A stretch of 24,565 bases of DNA, taken from assembly GCA_021160405.1 (NCBI GenBank), contig JAGHCO010000083.1, positions 1 to 24,565 of the forward strand. Reading direction: 5' to 3'. Each line of letters starts with the position of its first letter. Within the stretch, counting starts at the first letter, position 1. Positions 1-7,402 of this stretch are shown piece after piece. The position numbers and the translations under genes are program-made. Origin of the DNA: Candidatus Aerophobota bacterium. Its GTDB lineage: Bacteria; Aerophobota; Aerophobia; Aerophobales; JAGHCO01. A model generated the notes under the pieces. It had not been told where the DNA came from, made no database searches, and saw only the letters and a program-made list of their open reading frames with translations.

Positions 1-10
1 ACTGTAGTTT

Positions 11-118
11 CTCTGTTTTTTCAGTGTTCTCAGTGGTTAAAAAATTGTAGATGCATCATATATATTGTACCTAAAAAGTTACGACTGGGTTTACTTGGTG
101 TCTTGGTGGCTGAATAGT
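11..118. repeat. Dispersed intergenic repeat, copy A
   Basis: The segment has a CTCTG..CAGTGGTTAA part (11-40) and a part at 83-118 reading GACTGGGTTTACTTGGTG followed by TCTTGGTGGCTGAATAGT. The same words recur at 1554-1571 and, in both orientations, at 18454-18618. The CTCTGTGGTTAA core also appears interrupted at 23484-23713. It is non-coding and lies just upstream of the ABC ATPase gene. The element is recognised only by its copies within this window; its mechanism of spread is unknown. Confidence 0.6.
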
Positions 119-157
119 ACTAATTTTTTAAAAACCTTATAGGAGGTGAAACAAAAA

Positions 158-1258
158 ATGGCTCAACTAAGGTTAGAAGAAGTTACCAAAGTTTTTGGTA
201 AGGTGGTAGCAGTAAAAAACTTCTCCTTAGATGTTAGGGATGGGGAATTTATAATTTTGGTAGGACCTTCTGGATGTGGAAAAACAACAACGCTACGTTC
301 TATTGCTGGATTGGAAGAGGTAACCAGTGGAGAGATATACATTGGTGACAGATTAGTTAATGATGTCCCTCCCAAAAATAGAGATATTGCTATGGTTTTC
401 CAAAACTATGCTCTTTATCCTCATATGGACGTTTACCGAAATATGTCTTTTGGACTGAGGTTAAGAAAGGTTCCCAAGGATGAGATAGATAAAATTGTAA
501 AACGGACTGCTGAGCTTTTAGGAATTAGAGAGCTTCTGGACAGGAAACCTAAGGAGTTATCCGGTGGACAACGTCAAAGGGTAGCATTGGGAAGGGCTAT
601 TGTTAGGAATCCCAAAGTTTTCCTCTTTGATGAACCTCTGTCCAATCTGGATGCAAAACTTAGAATTGCTATGAGAGCAGAGCTTCTGGATCTACATCAG
701 AGGTTAAAAACCACCACTGTTTATGTTACTCACGATCAATTAGAGGCTATGACTATGGGTGATAGAATAGTGGTGATGAATGAAGGGTTAATTCAACAGG
801 TAGATGACCCTCAAAAGGTTTATGATCATCCCGTTAATAAATATGTGGCTGGTTTTATTGGTTCCCCATCAATGAACTTTATAGATTGTGCTCTGGTTAA
901 AAAAAATGGGAATGTATATGCCAAGACCAAAGGGATGAATTTGAAAATCCCTCAAGATAAAACTAAGATAGCAGAGAAATACATTAACAAAGAAGTTACT
1001 CTGGGAATTAGGCCAGAGCATATAAGTGATGCTACGAGTAAAAAAAGTTATGAGCCTGGTACTACTTTTAAAGCTCATGTATGGGTAGTAGAGCCTTTGG
1101 GTTCAGAAAAATTAGCTCATATTAAAAATGAGGATGATACTCTGGTAGCCAGGTTAGAGCCTTATGTCCAACTCAAGAGTGGGGATACAGCTGAGTTTGT
1201 TGTTAATATGAACTTAGCCCATATATTTGATCGGGAAACAGAGGAAACCATCTTCTAA
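158..1258 (+). CDS. ugpC: ABC transporter ATP-binding protein (MalK/UgpC/MsmX type)
   Basis: This is the cytoplasmic ATPase that powers import of sugars or glycerol-3-phosphate-like solutes by a CUT1-type ABC transporter. From the ATG at 158 it is 366 residues. Visible motifs are Walker A GPSGCGKTT (about 36-44), the Q-loop (VFQNYALYPH, Q82), signature LSGGQRQRVALGRA (from 134), Walker B VFLFDEP with DE at 158-159, the D-loop SNLDAKL, and the H-loop THD (H192). A C-terminal TOBE/OB regulatory region follows from about residue 235 and includes GIRPEH. I start at 158 because AGGAGGTG at 141-148 is its Shine-Dalgarno; the in-frame GTG at 146 lies inside that site. No permease or binding-protein gene is in view, so it may be a shared ATPase like MsmX. 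The family is certain, the substrate is not. Confidence 0.93.
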   Translation: MAQLRLEEVTKVFGKVVAVKNFSLDVRDGEFIILVGPSGCGKTTTLRSIAGLEEVTSGEIYIGDRLVNDVPPKNRDIAMVFQNYALYPHMDVYRNMSFGLRLRKVPKDEIDKIVKRTAELLGIRELLDRKPKELSGGQRQRVALGRAIVRNPKVFLFDEPLSNLDAKLRIAMRAELLDLHQRLKTTTVYVTHDQLEAMTMGDRIVVMNEGLIQQVDDPQKVYDHPVNKYVAGFIGSPSMNFIDCALVKKNGNVYAKTKGMNLKIPQDKTKIAEKYINKEVTLGIRPEHISDATSKKSYEPGTTFKAHVWVVEPLGSEKLAHIKNEDDTLVARLEPYVQLKSGDTAEFVVNMNLAHIFDRETEETIF

Positions 1259-1394
1259 ATCTTTTTAATTTGTAACTATTTAGCCACGAGTTCACTTTGT
1301 TAAGTAGTAAGGCTTACTTTATGGGATTTACTCTGTGAAATAGAGTATTTCAGTAACAGGTAAGTTTTCCTAAAAAATATGAGAGCATACATCC

Positions 1395-1515
1395 GTCATT
1401 GCGAGAAGCGAGATTCCTCGCTTTCCCTTCGCTCTGGGCTTCGGCTTTAAACAGGCTCTGCAATCCCAGGAGCAAACCCGAGATTGCCACGCCCTGTGAT
1501 GTAGCTCGCGATGAC
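1395..1515. repeat. Palindromic repeat with GTCATTGCGAG ends
   Basis: A 121-bp segment is bounded by GTCATTGCGAG (1395-1405) and CTCGCGATGAC (1505-1515), an 11-bp inverted repeat with one mismatch. The interior is more GC-rich than its surroundings and contains GAGATTGCCACGCC, typical of a short palindromic repeat family seen in many bacterial genomes. The same 11-bp end recurs at 5176-5186. The rest of the 1259-1638 gap is AT-rich with no gene I can support, apart from the partial repeat at 1554-1571 and the hairpin at 1602. Confidence 0.6.
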
Positions 1516-1553
1516 AAAAATAGGAAAGCTAAACTATTACATTATTCGTGATG

Positions 1554-1571
1554 ATTAGTGGCTGAATAGTA
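1554..1571 (+). repeat. Dispersed intergenic repeat, short copy B
   Basis: TTAGTGGCTGAATAGTAA matches the end of copy A (111-118) and of the copy at 18604-18618. It is a remnant only. Confidence 0.4.
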
Positions 1572-1601
1572 ACTTTAACTTAATATAAACAGAAAAATTA
1601 T

Positions 1602-1626
1602 ACCCTCCTTAAGAAGGAGGGTTTTT
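1602..1626 (+). terminator. Intrinsic terminator-like hairpin just before rae1
   Basis: ACCCTCCTT (1602-1610), loop AAG, AAGGAGGGT (1614-1622) form a perfect 9-bp stem followed by a T run (1622-1626). This is a textbook Rho-independent terminator shape. It ends only 12 nt before the rae1 ATG, and its 3' arm holds the only strong Shine-Dalgarno-like sequence (AAGGAGG, about 18 nt from the ATG). It could end upstream transcription, or act as an attenuator or translation-masking structure for rae1. Confidence 0.65.
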
Positions 1627-1638
1627 GTTAATTATAAA

Positions 1639-2157
1639 ATGAAAAAAGTTGTATTAGTTGATGGTTATAATGTAATTCATAGCTCTCCTTTTTTAAAAAG
1701 GCTACTATTTCAAGATTTGCACAGGGCCCAATCTGAACTGGTAAAGTTAATAACTTCATGGTGTTCCTTAAAAAAAATAGAGGGTTATGTAATTTTTGAT
1801 GCTTACACTTCTCCCTTTCCTGATAAAGAGGAGCAAATATGTTCTTTGGTTAAGGTGGTTTATACTGGGGAGGGAAAAAGTGCAGATACCTATATTGAGA
1901 AATTTGTTGCTCAGCACAAATCTTTTTACAATTATATATATGTTATTACCTCTGATTATTCTCAGGGAATGACGGTGGTTGATAAGCATATCCTTCCCCT
2001 TTCTCCTCAAAACTTTCTTCGAGAGATAAAAACTTCCCAGAAATATTTGAAAGAGAAATATTTCCCCGCCTCAGTACAATCTGGTTACTATTTATCAGAT
2101 CGTTTAGGAAAAGAAACAAAAGAAAAGTTAGAGAAGCTGAGAAATTCTTCACAGTAA
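1639..2157 (+). CDS. rae1: YacP/Rae1-like NYN-domain endoribonuclease
   Basis: The protein of 172 residues belongs to the YacP/Rae1 family (NYN, PIN-like nuclease fold). In Bacillus subtilis the homologue Rae1 is a ribosome-associated endoribonuclease that cleaves mRNA in the ribosomal A site. The family landmarks are present: VDGYNVI at residues 7-13, YVIFDAY, VVYTGEGKSADTYIE, and VITSDYSQ..V. The conserved acidic residues (D8, the D of FDA, D of SADTYIE, D of TSD) would form the metal-binding active site. Length fits the family (about 170). It lies 7 nt upstream of tsaD on the same strand, so the two are probably co-transcribed. No good ribosome-binding site sits at the usual distance from the ATG. 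Function in this organism is inferred from the family. Confidence 0.85.
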   Translation: MKKVVLVDGYNVIHSSPFLKRLLFQDLHRAQSELVKLITSWCSLKKIEGYVIFDAYTSPFPDKEEQICSLVKVVYTGEGKSADTYIEKFVAQHKSFYNYIYVITSDYSQGMTVVDKHILPLSPQNFLREIKTSQKYLKEKYFPASVQSGYYLSDRLGKETKEKLEKLRNSSQ

Positions 2158-2164
2158 ATAAAAA

Positions 2165-3193
2165 ATGCTTATAATGGGGATAGAAACTTCCTGTGATGAA
2201 ACAGCAGCAGGAGTGGTGAGAGAAGGAAAGGAAATTCTTTCCAATGTAGTAGCCTCTCAGGTCTCTATCCATAAGGAATTCTGGGGGATAGTACCTGAGA
2301 TAGCCTCCAGAAAACATATAGAAGTTATTATCCCTGTAATTAGAAAAGCTCTAAAAGATGCACAAATTAAACTTACAGATCTGAATGGAATAGGGGCTAC
2401 TTATGGTCCGGGACTTTTAGGTTCTCTAATGGTAGGATTAACTGTAGCTAAGGGAATCGCTTATTCTTTAGGATTACCCTTTGTAGGAATTAACCACTTG
2501 AAAGCTCACCTATATGCTAATTTTCTACAATACCCTAATCTTTCTTTCCCCTTGGTAGGTCTAATTATTTCTGGAGGCCATACAGAATTAGTTTATCTTT
2601 CTAAAGATACAAAATGTAAATTGCTGGGAACAACAAGAGATGATGCAGTGGGAGAAGCTTTTGATAAAGTAGCTCGAATTTTAAAGCTCAGCTATCCCGG
2701 AGGACCAGCTATAGAGAAAATAGCTCAAAAGGGGAATCCTCAAATGGTTGACCTTCCCCACCTTCACTTTAAGAAAGAAAACTTTGATTTCTCCTTTAGC
2801 GGAATAAAAACTGCTATTCTTTACTATGTAAGGGAGTTACAAAAAAGAAAAACTCCAATTCCTGCCAGTGATATAGCAGCCAGTTTTCAACTAAGGGTAG
2901 CCGAGATACTATCAGAGAAACTATTTAAAGCTGCCTCTTTAAAAAAAGTAAAAAATATAGCTATAGGGGGTGGGGTAGCTTCCAATAACTTTATTAGAGA
3001 ATTTATGGAAAAAAATGCTCCTCCAGGGATAAAAATATTTTTTCCTTCTCCTGAATTATGTACAGATAATGCTGCTATGGTAGCCTGCCTTGCCTATTTT
3101 AAAATTAAAAAAGGAAAAACCTCCCCCCTTTCTCTGGAAGCTCAGCCTGGATTAAGCTTTCCCACTTCCTCATCTACCACCCACTCCTCATAG
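2165..3193 (+). CDS. tsaD: tRNA N6-adenosine threonylcarbamoyltransferase TsaD
   Basis: TsaD (Kae1/YgjD family) transfers the threonylcarbamoyl group to A37 of ANN-decoding tRNAs with TsaB and TsaE. The N-terminus MLIMGIETSCDETAAGVV matches the family start, supporting the ATG at 2165 although no Shine-Dalgarno is visible. Metal-binding histidines are H111 and H115 in NHLKAH. Other signatures are SGGHTEL, GEAFDKVARIL..SYPGGP, DFSFSGIKTA, GGGVASNNF and CTDNAAMVA. At 342 residues it is of normal size. The last ten or so residues (serine/threonine rich) extend past the usual family end because the reading frame runs into the convergent helicase gene; the two overlap by 52 bp (3142-3193). tsaB and tsaE are not in the window. 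Confidence 0.95.
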   Translation: MLIMGIETSCDETAAGVVREGKEILSNVVASQVSIHKEFWGIVPEIASRKHIEVIIPVIRKALKDAQIKLTDLNGIGATYGPGLLGSLMVGLTVAKGIAYSLGLPFVGINHLKAHLYANFLQYPNLSFPLVGLIISGGHTELVYLSKDTKCKLLGTTRDDAVGEAFDKVARILKLSYPGGPAIEKIAQKGNPQMVDLPHLHFKKENFDFSFSGIKTAILYYVRELQKRKTPIPASDIAASFQLRVAEILSEKLFKAASLKKVKNIAIGGGVASNNFIREFMEKNAPPGIKIFFPSPELCTDNAAMVACLAYFKIKKGKTSPLSLEAQPGLSFPTSSSTTHSS

Positions 3194-5137
3194 GTATCAG
3201 GGTGCAATTCTCCCAAGAATCGGGAAGGTTCCATAATCCTCATCCATTGAGATCTACCTGCCATAATGGGATAGCAAAGGTAAAGCTCATCCTTAGCTCT
3301 GGTAGTAGCCACATAGAGAAGTCTCCTTTCCTCCTCTACATTTTCCCAGGACTCTAAGGCCCGAGAAGAAGGAAAGTATCCATCAGCAAGATAGATAATG
3401 AAGACAACTGACCATTCTAATCCTTTAGCTTGATGAACTGTAGAGAGAATAACTGCATCATTCCTTTCCTCTACTGCTCCAGGCTCTGATTCTATACTCC
3501 CCAAAAGGGCAAGTTCACTTAAAAAGTCCTGTAGAGAAGAATACTGGCGAGCAAATCTGCTTAGCTGATTTAAATCCTCTATTCTTTCTCCATAATCTGG
3601 ATATTTACTTTGAAGATATTTTTTATAACCATTTTGAAGGAGATTGAATCATTCCACCTGGATTTTCTATTAAGGAAGGCTCACAAAGACTATTTATATT
3701 TTTTACAAACTTTGACCAATCTAAGGGAACCTTACGAGGGAAAACAGCTAAAATATCCTTGGATTGAATCTGCTTAAGGGGATCATTGGATGTTAAAAGA
3801 TGTTTCCAAATTTTATCAGCAGTGATATTTCCAACGCCAGGTAATAGCTTAAGAACTCTTTTCCAGGATAACTCATCTTTGGGATTAGCTATAATTTTCA
3901 AATAAGCTGTGATATCTTTAACATGAGCCCTTTCAAAGAATTTTAAACCTGACCTCATTACAAAAGGAACGCCTCGTCGGGTAAGCTCTAACTGCAGCTC
4001 TAAAGAGTGGTAGTGAGAGCGATAGAGAATGGCAATTTCACTTAAAGATTTCCCTTCATCTACCAGCTCCAAAATCCTCTCAGCTACAAATTTAGCCTGT
4101 TGATTAACATCTCTTAGGGAAACTACAACTGGTTTTGATTTTCCCTTTTTTATAGGACGAAGAATCTTAGAAAACTGCCACTTGTTCTGAGCAATAACAC
4201 AGTTGGTGAGATGAAGAATCTGAGGAGTGCTTCGATAGTTTATCTCTAACTTGTAAATCTTAGTATCGGGATATCTCTTAGGAAACTCAATTATATTGAC
4301 AAAGTTAGCTCCCCGGAAAGAGTAGATACTTTGAGAATCATCCCCAACCACCATCAGATTGCGATGATGTGAAGCTAAAAGATCTATTATCTGTCCTTGA
4401 ATCTTATTGGTATCTTGATACTCATCAACTAAAATGTAAAGAAAATTCTCCGAATAAAGTTCTCTTACTTGGGGATGTTCTATCAGTAAAATCTTCCAGT
4501 TAAATAAAAGGTCATCGAAATCCATTAAGTTAAGCTCTTTTTTACGTATCTGGTATTTATCTGCTACTTTTTTAATTTGCTCAACTAAAGATTCAAAGAA
4601 GGGGTATTTTTCTTTAACTACTTCTAAAATACTCTTTTGAGTATTTACTGAAAGGCTAATAATATCCAAAAGGACACCCTTTTTGGGAAATGCATTCTTT
4701 TTAGTCTCTATCCCCAAATCAGTTAAACACATCTGAATAAGGTCCTTGGAGTCTTCTCTATCTATAATGGTGTAATTATTCTGATGACCCAAAAGGTTAG
4801 CGTATCGCCTGAGTACAAGGTTACCTATGTGGTGGAATGTTCCTCCCCATGGCAGCTTTGCCTGAGTGGATAAAAGAAGCTCTACTCGATGAAGCATATC
4901 CTTAGCTGCTTTATTGGTAAAGGTAACCAGAAGTATTCTCTCCGGACTTACTCCTGATTCCAAAAGATAGGCTACTCGATAAGTTATAGTTCTGGTTTTT
5001 CCACTCCCTGCCCCAGCAATTACCAGGATTGGTCCCTTCCCTGCGGTAACTGCTCTTAGTTGCTGAGGATTCAACTGGGACTCATAATTAACTTGATTAC
5101 GATTTATTAAATTACTCTGCAAAATATATTTTCTCAT
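3142..5137 (-). pseudogene. pcrA: PcrA/UvrD-type superfamily 1 DNA helicase, split by a frameshift
   Basis: Two minus-strand frames together encode a full SF1A 3'-5' helicase of about 665 residues. The first frame (5137 to 3623, 504 codons) carries motif I GAGSGKT (42-48), Ia TFTNKAA, II VDEYQDTN (from 237), III VVGDDSQSIYSFRGA (from 263), IV LEINYRST and AILYRSHY. The second frame, open from about 3648 to 3142, carries NGYKKYLQSKYPDY, motif V STVHQAKGLEW and motif VI EERRLLYVATTRA. Protein similarity passes from one frame to the other near 3640-3646, so a single extra base explains the break. Without motifs V and VI the first product alone should lack helicase activity. The cause may be a real mutation, a sequencing or assembly error, or, less likely, recoding. 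Family members unwind DNA in repair and replication-fork rescue. Confidence 0.85.
3638..3652 (-). other. Frameshift junction within the helicase gene
   Basis: Read on the minus strand the junction is ATGATTCAATCTCCT. In the upstream frame it gives MIQSPSKWL and then a stop. Dropping the T at 3643 gives MIQLLQNGYKKYL, which runs smoothly into the downstream frame. The downstream frame has a TGA at 3651-3649 and no start codon nearby (the first candidate is a TTG at 3504), so reinitiation is not a good explanation. An AGGTGGA lies just upstream. Confidence 0.75.
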
Positions 5138-5142
5138 TACTG

Positions 5143-5358
5143 TATGTTAACAGGTAAATCCTCGGTAAATCACGTGTCATTGCGAGGGATGAAACTTTGA
5201 AACAATCTTTTAGGAGGTAGGACAGGCGAGACGCCCGTCCTACCAGAGATAACCTATACATCCGGAGGACAGGCGTCTCGCCTGTCATGACATACGTGCT
5301 TTTTTGAATATTTACCAAAAATTTTAGACGGGGTTCACTGAACATTTATGTTAACAGG
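5143..5358. repeat. Repeat cluster flanked by a 12-bp direct repeat
   Basis: TATGTTAACAGG occurs at 5143-5154 and again at 5347-5358. Between them are a GTCATTGCGAG end (5176-5186, same as at 1395), an imperfect palindrome at 5216-5244 (GGTAGGACAGGCG facing CGCCCGTCCTACC), and a second palindrome at 5268-5286 (GACAGGCG-TCT-CGCCTGTC). The region is non-coding; a reading frame through it is a by-product of the palindromes. It appears to be several short repeats layered in the gap between the divergent helicase and archease genes. Confidence 0.55.
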
Positions 5359-5384
5359 AAACCTCATTTTGTCAAATTTAGCTA

Positions 5385-5412
5385 TTGACTTAAGAGGAAA
5401 AAACTCTATTAT
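5385..5412 (+). promoter_or_regulatory. Sigma-70-type promoter for archease-rtcB
   Basis: TTGACT (5385-5390), a 16-nt spacer and TATTAT (5407-5412) give a strong housekeeping-type promoter. Transcription should begin near 5419-5420, at the start codon itself (GTG 5419 or ATG 5422), which would make the mRNA leaderless or nearly so. Confidence 0.6.
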
Positions 5413-5421
5413 TAAGGTGTG

Positions 5422-5838
5422 ATGAAAGCTTATGAGTTTATCAACCACACGGCAGATTTAGGAATAAGAGTTAGGGGTAATTCCTTAAAGCAACTTTTTG
5501 AAAGGGCTGGCTGGGCAATGTTTGATATACTGGTGGAACTTAAAGGAGTAAAACTTAAGGAAACTGTAGAAATTGAAATTGAAGGAGAGCAGATAGACGA
5601 GCTTTTAGCTGACTGGCTACGAGAGCTGCTTTATAAGTTTAATGGAGAAGGATACCTTTTTAAGGAATTTGAAGTGAAAAAGCTGGATAAGGAAGGTCTT
5701 AAAGCAAAGGTAAAAGGAGAAAAATTGGACCTATCACATCATCAATTAAAAACTGAAATAAAGGCGGTTACCTATCACGGGCTGGAGGTTAAAAAGAAAA
5801 AAGATTCCTGGGAAACTCAGGTAATATTTGATGTATAA
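5422..5838 (+). CDS. Archease family protein
   Basis: Archease is a small metal-binding protein that activates the RNA ligase RtcB by promoting its guanylylation and allowing multiple turnover. The 138-residue product has the family start MKAYEFINHTADLGIRV, the central region LADWLRELLYKFN, and the C-terminal signature HHQLKTEIKAVTYHGLEV with the terminal VIFDV. The acidic and histidine residues in HTAD and the terminal D are the expected metal ligands. rtcB starts 18 nt downstream, the classic pairing. Either GTG 5419 or ATG 5422 could be the start; I prefer the ATG because it matches the family N-terminus. AAGGTG lies only 2 nt before the ATG, and the promoter suggests a leaderless message. 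Confidence 0.92.
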   Translation: MKAYEFINHTADLGIRVRGNSLKQLFERAGWAMFDILVELKGVKLKETVEIEIEGEQIDELLADWLRELLYKFNGEGYLFKEFEVKKLDKEGLKAKVKGEKLDLSHHQLKTEIKAVTYHGLEVKKKKDSWETQVIFDV

Positions 5839-5856
5839 AAATAAAAGGAAAACTAT

Positions 5857-7305
5857 ATGAACAATGAATTTAACCTTAAAAAAATTGACGATTATCGCTG
5901 GGAGATACCTAAATCTGAGGGGATGAGAGTGCCAGGTAGATTATACGCTGATGAGCGAATGTTGAAAGTGGTTGAAAAGGACAGAACCCCCCTTCAAGTT
6001 AAAAATGTTGCTTATCTTCCTGGAATTGTGAAATATTCCTTAGCTATGCCCGATATGCACTGGGGTTATGGGTTCTGCATAGGCGGCGTAGCTGCTACTG
6101 ATCCTGAAAAAGGAGGTGTAATCTCCCCCGGAGGTATAGGTTTCGACATTAATTGTGGAGTAAGGCTTGTTCGCACCAATTTAACTTACCCTGATATAAG
6201 AAGTAACATAAGAAAGCTCCTAACAGCCCTGTTTAGCCGCATCCCCTGTGGAGTAGGTTCGACATCTAATTTAAAGTTATCCTCCTCTGAAATTTCTGAG
6301 GTGTTAAAGGAGGGAGCAAAATGGGCAGTAAAAAAAGGATTTGGTTTAGAGGAAGACCTGGAAAGAACCGAGGAAAATGGAGCTATGTTAGGAGCTAATC
6401 CTGAGAAGGTCAGCCAGCGAGCTTACAAAAGAGGAAATAACCAGTTGGGAACCCTTGGCTCAGGGAATCATTTCTTAGAGATTGATGAGGTTGAAAAAAT
6501 TTATGATGCAAGAGTAGCTAATACTTTTGGTTTATTTCAAGGTCAAATTGCTGTAATTATTCACACTGGTTCAAGGGGATTGGGATATCAGGTATGTGAT
6601 GATTACTTAGCTCAAATGCGCCACTCTGTAGAAAAGTATAACATTTCTCTTCCTGATAGACAACTCTCCTGTGCTCCTCTTACATCTTCTGAAGGAAAGG
6701 ATTACTTTTCCGCTATGGCTGGAGCAGCTAATTATGCCTGGGCTAATCGTCAAATGATAATGCACTGGACAAGGGAGGTTTTTAAGAAAGTATTAAATCT
6801 TTCTCCTAAAGAGTTGGGAATGAGGCTGGTTTATGATGTATGCCACAACATAGGTAAATTTGAACAGCACACAATAAATGGAAAAACAAAGACAGTCTTT
6901 GTTCATCGAAAAGGAGCTACCAGGGCCTTTCCTGCTTATCATCCTCGGGTGCCGGAGCCATATCAAGAAGTAGGGCAACCTGTGCTTGTTCCCGGAGATA
7001 TGGGAACCAATTCCTATGTAATGGTGGGAACAAAATTAGCTATGGAGGAAACATGGGGAAGTACCTGTCATGGAGCAGGAAGAGTTATGTCTCGAACCCA
7101 GGCAAAAAAAGTGGCTAAGGGAAGAGCGATAGAGAGAGAACTGTCAGATAAAGGAATACTGATAATGGCTAAAGGAAGAGGAACTATAGCTGAGGAGATG
7201 CCCGAGGCTTACAAGGATATTGATCAGGTAGTAAATATAGTAGATAAAGCTGGCCTTTCCAAAAAAGTAGCTAAATTAAGACCTATAGCTGTAATTAAAG
7301 GATAA
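5857..7305 (+). CDS. rtcB: RNA-splicing ligase RtcB
   Basis: RtcB joins RNA ends bearing 2',3'-cyclic phosphate (or 3'-phosphate) to 5'-OH ends using GTP and manganese. It acts in RNA repair and, in some organisms, tRNA splicing. The 482-residue protein carries the metal-binding motif PGGIGFDINCGVR (D97, C100), LGSGNHFLEI and IIHTGSRGLG with metal-binding histidines, VPGDMGTNSYVMVG, and CHGAGRVMSR. H405 of that last motif is the expected guanylylated histidine. Length is normal for the family. AAAGGA precedes the ATG at a good distance. It is co-transcribed with archease. Its stop codon TAA lies inside the left arm of the inverted repeat at 7300. Confidence 0.97.
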   Translation: MNNEFNLKKIDDYRWEIPKSEGMRVPGRLYADERMLKVVEKDRTPLQVKNVAYLPGIVKYSLAMPDMHWGYGFCIGGVAATDPEKGGVISPGGIGFDINCGVRLVRTNLTYPDIRSNIRKLLTALFSRIPCGVGSTSNLKLSSSEISEVLKEGAKWAVKKGFGLEEDLERTEENGAMLGANPEKVSQRAYKRGNNQLGTLGSGNHFLEIDEVEKIYDARVANTFGLFQGQIAVIIHTGSRGLGYQVCDDYLAQMRHSVEKYNISLPDRQLSCAPLTSSEGKDYFSAMAGAANYAWANRQMIMHWTREVFKKVLNLSPKELGMRLVYDVCHNIGKFEQHTINGKTKTVFVHRKGATRAFPAYHPRVPEPYQEVGQPVLVPGDMGTNSYVMVGTKLAMEETWGSTCHGAGRVMSRTQAKKVAKGRAIERELSDKGILIMAKGRGTIAEEMPEAYKDIDQVVNIVDKAGLSKKVAKLRPIAVIKG

Positions 7306-7402
7306 AAAAGGGGGCAGGCTACTTTTTCTCTTAACCTGACTTCCGAATTTTTAAGAAAAAAGGCGGTGTTTATGAAAAAGTAGCCTGTCCCCTTTTTTAT
7401 CC
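7300..7402. repeat. REPIN-like inverted repeat pair between convergent genes
   Basis: A 29-bp arm at 7300-7328 (core AAAAAAGGGGGCAGGCTACT) faces a 29-bp arm at 7374-7402 with one mismatch, separated by 45 bp. A third copy of the arm is at 10344-10370. The element fills the whole gap: the left arm contributes the rtcB stop codon, and the right arm abuts the stop of the minus-strand gene. Short inverted pairs of this kind are typical of REPIN elements mobilised by RAYT (Y1) transposases; none is encoded here. The long stem with T-rich ends could also serve as a two-way terminator. Confidence 0.75.

Noticed and set aside
146..148. GTG at 146 as the start of the ABC ATPase
   Set aside because: The GTG is part of the Shine-Dalgarno AGGAGGTG that serves the ATG at 158.
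1259..1638. Possible small gene or tRNA in the 380-bp gap
   Set aside because: There is no frame with a ribosome-binding site and no cloverleaf or T-loop consensus; the gap holds repeat sequence and a terminator.
3142..3504. Separate small UvrD-like C-terminal gene
   Set aside because: The only start available is a TTG without a good ribosome-binding site, and the frame stays open and homologous up to the frameshift, so it is the 3' part of the same gene.
5112..5345. Minus-strand 77-codon frame between the helicase and archease genes
   Set aside because: It is made of palindromic repeat sequence; its translation is an artefact of the repeats.
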